Of a stretch of 64,000 nucleotides of DNA, positions 29,462 to 41,000 are shown piece after piece; position 1 is the first letter of the stretch, and each line of letters opens with the position of its first letter. This DNA comes from Euglena gracilis (taxonomy: Eukaryota; Euglenida; Euglenophyceae; Euglenales), in the NCBI GenBank assembly GCA_039621445.1, contig CP154957.1, forward strand, positions 26,644,541 through 26,708,540, in the 5' to 3' direction. The notes beneath the pieces are model-generated. The model did no database searches and was not told the DNA's origin. It worked only from the letters and a program-made list of their open reading frames with translations. The position numbers and the translations under genes were made by a program.

Positions 29462-29653
29462 ATGTCGCAGCGCCCTCGGCCCTCCCGCTGGTTCGAGAAG
29501 GTTGCGGCGGCGAAGAACAAGCGGCAGGTGTCGCAGCTGAAGCGGCTGCCGGCAGAGGATGTGAAGGCAGAAGGAGCAACCGACGACACCGTCGCTCCAA
29601 GCAGGGGCCCTCTGTTTGCAGGAGTGCAATCTTCCTGGTGTAACTCGCACTGA
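29462..29653 (+). CDS. Small ORF or first exon, unrecognised
   Basis: 63-codon ORF starting ATG 29462 (MSQRPRPSRWFEKVAAAKNK...), Lys/Arg-rich then acidic, stop at 29653. GC content and codon use are like the helicase exons and unlike the surrounding sequence. It may be a first exon whose 3' boundary lies before the stop. No family recognised. Confidence 0.3.
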   Translation: MSQRPRPSRWFEKVAAAKNKRQVSQLKRLPAEDVKAEGATDDTVAPSRGPLFAGVQSSWCNSH

Positions 29654-30277
29654 AAGATTTTTGTGCCGGTGTCCACATTTGCACACGTCATAAAGAATTT
29701 TTACTTCAAAGATTTGGGGTCCAGGTTCTTGAAATGCGACACGCCGGCCTTCGTTTGTTAATTTTCACCATTTCCGGTTTTGACACCCAGGAATGGCACA
29801 AATTTGCTGTTATTGACCCCAAACCATGTTGCCGAGTTGTAAAACCGCTGGAATTGGAACCCCCCCCCCGAAGTGAGAGTTACCAAAAGTTTACAAGTCC
29901 CAGTCTTCACCCACATTTCCTGCCTGACAACTGCCACCCAGAGGTGGGTGGTGCTCTGGAGGTGGGATGACAGATCCGCCCCTTTGCTTGGCTTCTGAAG
30001 CCCTGCGGCACGTTGTTGGGGGTCTTTGCAGTTGGTCACGAAAGGAGCGGAATTTCACATGTACCAAATATGAAGGTACAAATGGGCTCTTAAAGAATTC
30101 TGCCATTTGGTGGTTGGTGAGGGAGATACTGAACACTGGAGGATTGTCACAAGTTACCGGTTGAGTTCGGTGGCAAGTTGTCCGCATTTCTGTTTAAGGC
30201 TCTGTGACACCCGCACAACAGCAAAAAATGATGTCGCCGTGTGCAATCATGAAAATGGTCAACGTGCGCATTTGCAC

Positions 30278-30603
30278 CATGCCATTGCTTAACACCTGTC
30301 CCACCCCACCCCCACCCGGGGGGGGGGGGGGGTGACTGACTGGTTTTTTCAGAGTAACTGACTGGTTTTCTGACCAAGCCCCCCCGGGGGGGGGGTAGGC
30401 CCGAAAATGAAAAAATGGCTGGCCTGGCGCCAAAGGCGCCGGAAATTTTTTTGGAAATTTTTTTGAAATTTTTTGCCTTGCCAGCATAAGCGCATTCAAG
30501 AGTGGCCGATCCCCCCCAGGGGGGGGTAGAGTGACTGACTGGTTTTTTCAGAGCGGAAAGTGACCCCCTCCCCCCCCCCCCGGGGTCGCTGAGCAATAGT
30601 ATG
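30278..30603. mobile_element. hAT-type MITE with perfect 8-bp TSD
   Basis: Flanked by ATTTGCAC on both sides (30270-30277 and 30604-30611). Ends CATGCCATTGCTTAACACC and GAGCAATAGTATG are imperfect inverted repeats. The interior has the gtgactgactggttttttca phrase of the other MITEs. Confidence 0.85.
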
Positions 30604-30699
30604 ATTTGCACACACATTTCAAAACCAACCGAGAGTCAGCGTGTTTGGAGCTGGAAAATGAGTGTGATATTATGATGGGGTATTCCCTCCTTTGTGCTC

Positions 30700-31480
30700 C
30701 TGTGTGCTGGACACTCCCCACTTTTGGGTGGGTGGTGTGCGCAATTTCGTAAATGAACCATTCTAATGGTTGATTTACGCAATTGCACAAGTGGACCAAA
30801 ATTATTCTAATTTTAATTGAAACTTTAACAGAGAACGGCGATTTATCAGACAAAAGAATAGTGGAAGCAGGAGGAGAGCAGCGACCACAAAGTTGAGATG
30901 TTGTGCAGTCTGAGAGGGTCAAATGAGCCTGTCAGGGTATTGCATTGTCTGGCCCCTGAACACCGATTTTTTTCAAGTCAGCTGACACGTCCATTCCCAA
31001 CCTATGTATTGTGCTTCATTTTCGGACGAAAGTACTTGGGGTAAAGAACACTTTTAAACTCAGTTTTTTAGGATAAAACGTGGAAATGCCGTTTATTTTG
31101 ATGTTTTAGTGCTCAAGAAATGGTTTTTCATAGGCTCAACTGCTGATGACCAAATTCAGGCCCAAAAGGCTGTTCTTTTGTCGTATTAATGTGTGTGTAT
31201 AATCTCGAATTTAAGGATTTCAAAATTGCAGTCCATCTACACCCTAAAATCTAACCAATAAATGGCACGTGTGTGAAGTTGTACAAGCGATTGGTTTTGC
31301 CAAATGCGCAAACAGACTGTTTGTGCATTTGCACAAACCAACAACTTGTTGTGCAATTTCACAAAAACACCAACTTGAGCTTGTACACGTTACTCATTTA
31401 TGCCTTTGCACAAATGGTTGGTGTGCGCAAATGCGCACACGGGTAGTTTATGCAGATGAGCACACCAACCAATGACCCCT
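30700..31480. repeat. Cluster of TGCGCA-type palindromes, possible relic of an A/B-like element
   Basis: Palindromes such as TTTGTGCATTTGCACAAA and GTGCGCAAATGCGCAC, near ATTTACGCAATTGCAC, resemble those of elements A and B. No CTTAGGCGGC ends found around them. Confidence 0.45.
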
Positions 31481-31761
31481 CGCAAATTCAAAGTTTGGGA
31501 CATCGTTTCAGATTTTGTCTAAGCTCTCCAAATCTTTCCAGTAATTTCCCACGTTCATGAGGCAGCCGTTTGAAGTTTCAAACACGCATGCTGGGTGTTA
31601 TGTACCCCGTAGGCTGTGGTGATATCTCCTCTGGGGCACCCTAATTCTCAAATTCTTCTTTTCCATGTCCTCAATTTGAGTTTCGGGATTCAGCTCTTGT
31701 CCTTTTTTAAAGAAAAATATGCTGATTTGCAAATGTACACACTGATAAAGGAGAAACCTTT

Positions 31762-32038
31762 AAAGTACCCGCCCCCCCCCCCCCTAGTCGTACGACCACC
31801 CCTCATTTATGACCACCCCCCCCCGGTCACAGGTTGCAGGTCATGGGGGTGTTATGACCCCCCCCAGTCACAGGTTGCAGGTTGCGAAAAATTTAACACC
31901 ACCTTACCTACGACCGCCCCCCATTTATGACCACCCCCCGGTCACAGGTTGCAGGTTATGGGGGTGTTACGACCCCCCCCCCGGTCACAGGTTGCAGGAA
32001 CCCGGTCGTACGACAAGGGGGGGGGGGGCGGGTAAGTA
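31762..32038. mobile_element. MITE-like element with GGTCACAGGTTGCAGG tandem repeats
   Basis: Outer inverted repeats (TTTAAAGTACCCGCCCCCC... and ...GGGGCGGGTAAGTAAATTTA) with TCGTACGAC inside each. The centre has four copies of a CCCGGTCACAGGTTGCAGG unit. Confidence 0.65.
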
Positions 32039-32365
32039 AATTTATTTTAAAGGTTTAAAAGAGTAACCTTTATAGTAAACGGCATCGATTTCGATGCCGC
32101 CAACAAAAATTTTGGCGGTATTCAGGTTTTGGATTTAGTAGTCTTATGGGGCTTAGTGTGTTTTGAGCTCTTGTGCGGAGTTTGCCCCCATGAATTTTTC
32201 GGCCTGCATTCCATTTCCAGATATGAGTCCCCCCCCCCCGTTGTTTGAAATGCTGAATCATTTGTTCCTGAATCTCTCATTCTGTGGCATGGGGGAAACT
32301 GCATAGTTCCGGAACAGAGATTCCCCACTTTCTCCGCCTGCGTCGCCCACCGCCGACCGCGGTCG

Positions 32366-34360
32366 GAAGGGTCTCTTGGGCCAGCCCCCGCCGTCCCCCC
32401 GCCAAAGAAGCGCCGCACGGCCGGGCCGCCGCAGCCCCGCCCGGAGCCGCCCACCACGGCCGCTGCCGGCGCCGCCGCAGCCCCGCCGCCTCCAGCGGAC
32501 GCCGGGGCCACTCCCTCCACCCCCTTGCCCAAGGGAGCTGCCTGGCTGCCGCCCCTGTGTGCCAACGACGCCGCGTTGGGGTCCCGCGGTTGGGGCCCCG
32601 ACCCATCACGAGTCGGTCTCCATTTGGAGCCCCATAGGCCCTCCCTTGGCCCCGGCCCCCGACCTCGAGGCCGCCCTGCGGGTCGCCATGGGGGTCGAGG
32701 TGGCGCTGAGCCTGGCGGACAAGCTGCAGAGGGGGGCGGCGCAGCACGGGCCTGTGTCAGGGGTCGTAGCACTGCCCCCCCCCCCCATGTCGTGAATGGT
32801 CCATTCTCCGCGGTGAGGAAGACATGCTGCCGCGGCGCAGTCATTTCAAGGCATCTGGTGTGCGCACAATTAGCTTTGGTGCCCGATTTTTTTTAACCAG
32901 GGGCAGGCTGCGTTGCCCCCAGACGACGTCGCCGACGCTGGACTACCTGCGGCCTATCGTCTGCAGCACGCGGCGTGGCTGTCCGGCAATTGTTTCAGCC
33001 TGGAGTGGAATGAGCAGTGACCCGAGATGGGTCAATGTCAATCCCAGCCTCCTGCATCGCAGGAATGCGTCTCAGCATACCACACGTTTCTGCATTGGAC
33101 AGGGGGGAACCCTGACCAATGCAGCTGTGGGTCTAGTTTGCCCCTTCCACCGGGCCGCGGAGCCAGTTCTCGGGGCACACTCTGACGGTGGCCTCCCTGC
33201 TCCGCGCGTTGGCCCTGAGCGACGGGGGGCTGCAGCTGCGCGTCCTCCAGCGGCGGTCCGAGGCCCGGGGGCTGAACACGGACGTCCTCGGGCTGCTCCC
33301 TAACCTGCCCACCCCGCTGCCTCCTTTGTGGAGCTCCCTACCCCATACCTCCCTATCCCCAAATAAGAATTGTCCTACCCAAGAACGTGTCAGGGTCCCA
33401 CCCACAAACTTGTCAGGGCCCCCACCGCAGCCCAACCTATCGCGGTACCTCCCCCACCCCTTGCCCAAGACACACCGTGTTGTTGACACACCCTCTCCCC
33501 TGTGCCAACGCCACTTTCCTGGAGCATTGGCGTGCCTTGGACAAAGGAGGAGGATGGTCGTCCACAACAAGTCAGGTGACCATTTCCCCCGTTTTGTTGC
33601 CCCCCCCCAGCCCACCGCCAACCTCCCCCCCCCCCACCACAACACAGCCCCAGTCAGCGGCGGTGCCGGCGGGGCCGCGCTCCAGCCCCCAGCTCCGGGC
33701 CCGCTGGTTCGCCGCCGACGCCCTCCACCGCCGCTCCGCCGCCGCCCGGGCCCGGCTGGCCATGGCCGCCGCCGCCGCCTCCCCGCCGCCGGGCGCCGGG
33801 CCGACCGCCGACGCCCCGGCCCCGGCCCCGGCGGCGGCGGGGCGGTGGCTGGAGGCAGAGGTCCTCGCGCTGTGGCAGGCGCTGCCCCCCGAAGTGCAGG
33901 GCGCCCTCCGCTCCGGCGAGTATGGGCCCTTCGACCTGGCGGACACTGCCAGCCAGGCCGACGACCTCGTCCCCCCCCCCCCGAGGGCGAGGGCGGAAGG
34001 TACAGCCCTCCCCCATGTCCAACGGCAGCTCAGTGTTGTGGCGCGAAGCAAAAGGCAAGCCGCCTCGTTTAAGGTGATTTCCCCCGCCCCGTTGGGCTCC
34101 GACCAGGTTTTGGGTCCCGTCCAGCCTGCTGGCCCAGCAACAGCCCGCCTGTCGACACCAGCAGCGGACCACCCGCCGAACCTGAGGAACTCCTGCACGG
34201 CCAGTGCTAGTGGAAGGTCCGCCACTCAGTGCATGGGAAGGTGTGATGTCACCAACAATGTTCGGTCCATTTGTGTCGGTTTCTTTTTATCTTCCAGGAG
34301 CCATGTTGGCTGGCAATTGGTGAACGCCTCAAACATGGAAAGGTTGCGTACTCAAAAAGG
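32366..34360 (+). CDS. Possible N-terminal exons of the HRQ1-type helicase
   Basis: GC-rich coding-like blocks: about 32366-32630 (PPKKRRT nuclear-localisation-like, Pro/Ala-rich), 32650-32757 (LEAALRVAMGVEVALSLADKLQ), 32915-33018 (AAYRLQHAAWLSGN), 33185-33310 (SLLRALALSDGGLQLRVLQRR), 33655-33995 (RWFAADALHRRSAAARARLAM...) and 34300-34360. Frames change between blocks and I could not resolve joins. Placement in the HRQ1 gene rests only on strand and position. A separate gene is possible. Confidence 0.35.
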
Positions 34361-34697
34361 TACCAGCACTGGCTGTCAGAGCAGAACTGGCAGACGCTGC
34401 AGACAGCACACTCATGCCTGCAATGCCCCATTCAGACCGGTGTCCAACTGCGGCCTCTTCCTGGTCCCAGAAAAGGCCTACTGCGACGCGCAGAACATTT
34501 GTCGAAGTTTTTTGCAGTCGGTTGTCAGCAGATGCTGAGTTAAGCAAATACCTCAGCAGGAGAATGGATGAAAAAAATACACCTTTGAGCATGGTCATCT
34601 CACGATCAAGTGTTTTCAACCCTTTGGGAGCGTTGTTTAGGGTGGTCATCTGCTCCTCAGGCGGCTGAGGTTTAACAGCAGCGGTCTGTGCTACAAC

Positions 34698-34920
<223 letters not shown>

Positions 34921-35084
34921 TTCTTTCTTCCCACCCGCTTTTACAGCTGCAAGAGTTCTGTGCCACTTCACCACTGGATCGACAATCAGAGGAACGTCGA
35001 ACAACTAGCAAAGCATTTTGACACAGTTTCCACGTGCACTGATGCCAAAAGAACGCCCCCCCCCCAATGTCTGGCCAAGGGTTC

Positions 35085-38000
35085 CGTCGCCCCAGGAGCA
35101 CGGCTGCCCCGCATGGCGCCGGGGGCTGGCCGCGGTCCCTGGCAGACTTCCACACTCAGTGGCTGGCGGCGGCGCCCCCGCTGCAGCTGGCCCACACCCG
35201 CGTCCTGCCGGCCCGCGAGCCGCTGTACGGCGACGTGGCCGCCCTGGGCCTGTGTGACGAGGTCCGCCGGCACCTGGAGCACAAGGGGGTCACCCGCCCA
35301 GGTGGACTGGGCCAAGTGCCTACTGCTTGCCCACGACGTGCCATCATCCAAAGTCTGGTCCACTCGCCCTCCCAAGAAATGCGCGCCATGTTCTTTTGCA
35401 ACACAAAAGTGAAGCGTTTCAATATGCCAACCCCCCCCCCGCCCCCGCGATGGCACTGCCATGACAGAACCCCCCTCCACACCACCACAGTCTGAACATT
35501 GTTGAGCGACCAACCACCTGCCCCCCAATTATACCGCCATCAGGTCCATCCGGGTCAGGGCTGGCGTTTTTGGGCCGAGCCTGCTGCCCACGTCTACGTG
35601 CTTACCGTGCCTTTTCTCAGGAACAAGCATGATTGCCAGACTCATGAATATCAGTTGGCCGGCGAGGATGCAAGGTTGGTTGAATGGCGACAACCTTAAC
35701 CGAGAGATCTCTGCCACAGCTTCCGTTTCCACCCTGCACCGAATCGTCGGCTCCACGTGGCCAAAGCTTTTTTTAATTTTCGACGGAATTTCAGGTCCCA
35801 ATGTCCCTTTTGAAATGGGAGCCCCAAGTCCCCCCCCCACTGGAGACCACCCCGTTGTTTCTCTTTCAAAATGCTCCTTAGGCCTCCACAGGGTATCAAG
35901 TGAGCCTTGGTTTTGTGCAGTGGGGAGGGGGAGGTCCAGACCAGGGATTTTTTTAAGTTGGGCCCCCGGGGGGGGGGGAGGGGGGGGTAGGGTGGGTGGG
36001 TCCGCCGGACCCCCTCCCCCCCCGGGGGGGGTCCCCCCCGGAGGGGGGTGGGATATACTTTTCGGCGCCGCAGGCGCCGAAAAAATTCTATTTTTAGCAC
36101 TTTTCGCGATTTTTCGGCCGTTTTTTGTGGGTCCCCGGACCCCCCCCCTCCCCCCCCCCCCGGGGGGGGCCCCCCCCCCAGGGGGGGGGGGGGGTGGGGG
36201 GCGACCCCCCCCTCCCCCCCCCCCCCGGTCTTAAAAAACCCCTGGTCCAGACCCCCCAACCCCCTGGGGTGGGGGTCCGGGAATTTTTTGGTGCTTTGGC
36301 CGATTTTTTTATATAAAAAAGTGTGCGAACGAACACACTGTTTTTTTTTCGGCTTTTTCTTTGGCCCCCAAAAAATCTTCGCACTTGGAATTTTTTTGTA
36401 CGGGGAGGGGTTCAACCCCCCCTCCCCACTCATTTAATCCCCCCGGCCTCCGCCACGCCAGCCGGGGCCCGGGGCCAGGCCATCCAGCACGTGCTCCAGG
36501 GCCGCCACGCCATCGTGACCACGGGCACCAGCAGCGGCAAGTCCCTCTGCTACCTCGTCCCCGCCCTGCAGGCCCTGGCGCAGTTCGAGGCGCGGCCCCC
36601 CGCTCCACCGGGCAGCGCCGAGGAATGGCTGCCGCCCCACTTCCTCTACCTCAGCCCCACGAAGGCCCTCGCCCAGGACCAGCTTGGGCCCAGACTTCTT
36701 CCCTCGTTCATTTGGGGACTTTTTTGCCGAAGCAGCTTTGCCCCTGGTTTGTCCCAACAAAATCATCTCTTTGCCCCTGGTCTGTGCCAAAGAATTCATC
36801 ATTCTGTGAAAGTCATATTTTGCTGACTGGAAGAGACTCCGCAAGTTTTGGCATGATTGTGTCGAATTCGGGTCCCAATTTTTCAACATTACAACATGAT
36901 CCCAGTTTTCCAACCCCCCCCCCAAAATCTGTCTCCGGGGACTCAGAGACAGAAGTAGCCTCCATCTGCGGACCTGCCACCCGTGCTCGCGCTAGCCCTC
37001 TTCCCGGGAAGTAAACCCCCCCCCTGAGTAGAAGCCCCCCCCCCCCCGAATAGTGCCCCCGCCCCCTGAATAGAAACCCCCCCCCTCGGTTTTCGACCAA
37101 CGTTCCAAATAGTGCCCCCCCCCCCCCGAACAGACCGCTCCCTGTGGGTTGTCTGTCAATTGAGACGGCAAGTGCTTTGGCTTCTTCAGCCATTGGTTAA
37201 ATGAGGGTTGGGTGGTTTTACTTTTAATGATCCAGTGCATCCACAAGAGTAACATTTGCAGCAAATTTGACATGGTTTGGAAAGGTAGGACATGTAGACA
37301 CCCACAAAAAAATTTCTTCGATAATTCTCGGACCCCCTGGTTTTCAACCACTTTTCCGAATAGTGCCCCCCCCCCCCGAATAGAAGCCCCTTCCTCGGTT
37401 TTCGACCAACGTTCCGAATAGTAGCCCCCGGGGGCTTCTATTCAGGGGGGGGGGGTAGGAACCTTGGTTGGTCAGGGGGAGAGGAAACCAGGTCAGTTTG
37501 CAACCACCCTGCTGGACAGTTGCCAGAAAGAAGGCTGCTGTCAGCAGTGCGTGGCTTCGCCCCCGCCAAGTGGCACGCCCTGTTCCAGACCTATGACGGC
37601 GACGTGGCGTTCGCGGCCCGCGGCGGCATCCGGGAGGCGGCGGCGTTCCTCCTCACCAACCCCGCCCAGGGCCGCCTGGCTCCGGTCCCCCGGCCAGCCA
37701 CAGGGGGTGTGCCGCGGCCTCTGCCATGGTCCCGTGCGTCGTTCCAGGCAACCCCAGGCCGTCCTGCCGGGGACATGGTGCACTGCAACATCCTGCCGCA
37801 CCACGCCCAGTGGAGCGACTGGCTGGCCTCCCTGCGGTACGTGGTGCTGGACGAAGCCGCTCCCCTGCTTTCGGGTCGGCGGCACCCTCAGCAGTGAAGG
37901 TGAATGACTGTCTGATGGACGTTGGTGGAATTGCACAATCGCCAACTACACGCACGCGCCGACGCACTCAGTGCACGCTCATTCGCTCGCATTCGCAGAC

Positions 38001-41000
38001 ACACGCAAACCAACACCTGATTTGAATGCACTGATTTTTGCGTGTTTGCGCATGCACACAAACCCCAGGACAAAACACGATGCCCACGGGTGGCATTGTG
38101 GCCGGAGGTCGGCAACCCGCCACAGCGGAGCGCCGGCAGCCCACATGTACCGCGGTGCCTTCGGGGCCCACGTCGCCGCGGTGCTGCGACGGCTCCGGCG
38201 GCTCTGCGCATTCCACCGCGCCGCCCATCCCGCCACCGCTGCGCCGCCGCTGCAATTCATCGCGTGCAGCGCCACGCTGGCCGACCCCGCGGAGCACTTC
38301 CGGCACCTGACGGCCGCGGAGGCCTGCGTGGTGGACGACGGCCTGCGCTCTGCCACCGGCGTCTCCGCATGGCCTGTGGGCCACTTTCAGTGGCCACCAA
38401 CCCCCAATTCACCTTGAGCTGATTTTCAGGAACCCAGACACGTACAACTTTCTTTGAATGTTTTCTTAGATTGGGAGGTGCTTATTTGGGGGGGCGGCTC
38501 GGGGTCTTCGTTGGAGCCGCATTGGGCCTTCGATCCCACAAATTCACCCACACCCATCTGCCTCGGCGGTAGCTTGGTGGGGGAAGGGGGCAAGGGACTC
38601 TGCGATGTGAATGGGTTTCCATTTTTTTTTGAGTTGAGCGTCAGTCAGCACTGGCCCATGTTTCCAGACATCCACCTGCCCTCAGCAGCAGGCTGAATTT
38701 TGAGGCGTGGCCGACCCCACCCCCAGGGGGTGCCTTGGAGTTCGGAAGGCGCACCAAGACCCAACCCCGGTGGCGTATGGCCAAAAGTGGCCAAGGCATT
38801 CCGTTGTGGAAACGCCAAAGGACCGAAAGGCTTTTTTGGTCCGTTTTCAGGCCCACAGCTTGGCCGGCGGGCGGGGGGGGGGGGGCAGTGCTTGGGCCCG
38901 AGGTTGGTCAGTTTCAGGTTGAACAGTAGCGTTGCAGAGCCTGGTCCTGACACAAGTCCCTCTGGGGGACGGTACATCGTGCTGTGGAACCCACCACCCA
39001 ACCAGGCCACCGCCGACCACAGGCCCTCCCCCCTCTCCCGTGTGCCACCGCTTTTTTGTCTTGAGAGGCACGTCAGCCTTTCACGAAATCTTTTTTCCAA
39101 AGGGAAGCCGGTTTGCAGCTTCCTTTCACAGAATTATCTGTGGGCGGTGATTTGGCCGCCGGTAGAGGTCAGGATATTGGGCAGTTGAACGCGATGGGAA
39201 GCCGGACTCGGCAGCCCGGCACGCAGTCGGCAGTAGTCAGCGGGGTCTGCGCCAGAGGTCGGCTGCACACCCGCCGTCCCAGCCAACGTCCCCGACCCAG
39301 CGGCCGGGACGGCGGAGGGCCACAGTCCCGCTGCCCCGGATGCTAACCTGCCCCGCACCAGCCCCTACCGGGCAGAGCCGGACGGGAGTCCCAAAAGCCC
39401 ATGGGTGGTGCCCATCAGCACAGCAAGCGCGATTTCAAGAGAAATTTGCCTTGGGGTCCCCCATTGAAGAAACAGACAAAAATTTTGCGGCTGAATGGAA
39501 AAAAAACTGGAGTGAGACTCGAGACAGAAATCCTTTAAGCATTGGAGCCGCAGCGGGCCAGCATTGGGGACCGGGCACCGATTGGGAAAATCTTTGCAGT
39601 CAGGCCACGATTCTGATGTTATCAACGGCAATGCAGAGCATCACTACCACAGAAAATTCCAGACGCTGTCTTGCTTTTATTTGTTGCCGACACCTCTGGC
39701 GTCGGCAGCGTTCAAACCTGCCAAAACTGACGAAACTGACAAAAAAAGGTTCCACAAAAAACCACAGATAGTTTTAAAAAAAAACACCGAGAAGCCACAA
39801 ATGATAATTTTTGGGTTCCCGAAACACAGATGGACCATAGGCCATCAGACCTTAGATAGTGTTATTTTCATCATTGTTACACGTTTGCAGAACCACACTA
39901 CACTGATTCTTTGAGCTAGGGGGGGGGTTGATCTGCCACTGTCCAGCTCTGCTACCGGGAGGCGGCGCGGCTGGCGGCGAACCTGATGCTCAGCCAGCTG
40001 CGCACGCTTGTGTTTGTGAAGGCGCGGCAGACGGCAGAGCTGGTGCTGAATTACCGGTCGGAGTGTTTTTTGTTGATTCTTTTTTTTTTAGGTTGAGGTC
40101 CCAGAAGTCAGGGGTTCATGCGGTGGATGTTCGCCTCGCTAGATTTTGATGCAAATGCCCAAAGCTTGGATACCAACCCAGATGGTTTTGGGGGGCATAA
40201 GCCCAAAGAAGTGCTTGATTTGAAAGCTTGTCCCACCACGTTGTCTTTCATTCATGGTGCCATGCAAACCAGCTGGGCGTTCGTTTTGGGAGGGCACCCT
40301 GGCCGTTTTTTGCTTTTTCGCAAAGGCATTTTCTGAAAACATCGTTGTTTGACACTTGTTTGACACTTGATGGGAAGTGTTTAGAACAACAAGACTTTTT
40401 ACAGAAACAATCCAAACGTCTGACGTCACAAAATGGAAGTCCACACAAACACACATAAATTTGTATGCAAAGTCCAAATGCCCAAATTTCCACCTGAAAC
40501 TCTAAATTTGCCTTAAAATTTTCTACCAGAGCGAAACCAGAACAAACATGCTTTCGAGCAGAAGATGATGGTGAGGAAAACCATTTTGAAGCGTCATGCA
40601 CCTCGTTCATGACAATCTTTTTCAGTGCTTAGGGAATGGGGAGGCAATGCGATCAGGCTTCTTTTTAACTCAGAAGGCCCCTGGGGGTGGGTGGGTGGGT
40701 GGGTGGATGGGTCTGGGGCCGGAGCCCCCCCCCCCCGCGGGGTCCCGGGCTGGAGGCCAAGGCATGGGTTTTGGTGCAAAGCACCGGAAAATTTTGGGAA
40801 ATGCCCTTAGACGGTCCAATGGTGACCCCCTCGAGCTAGGTGGGTGGGGGATCCCTCCCCTCTGGGGGTCTTAAAAAGAAGCCATGCCCTCTAATTTGAT
40901 TCAAACCCCCAGTGTTGCATTGCAGATTGGGAGAGGGGTTCTGACTCCCCTGCCCCCCCCCCCCTTCGCCACTGCTCTTCTCCTGAGTCCAAAAAAAAAT

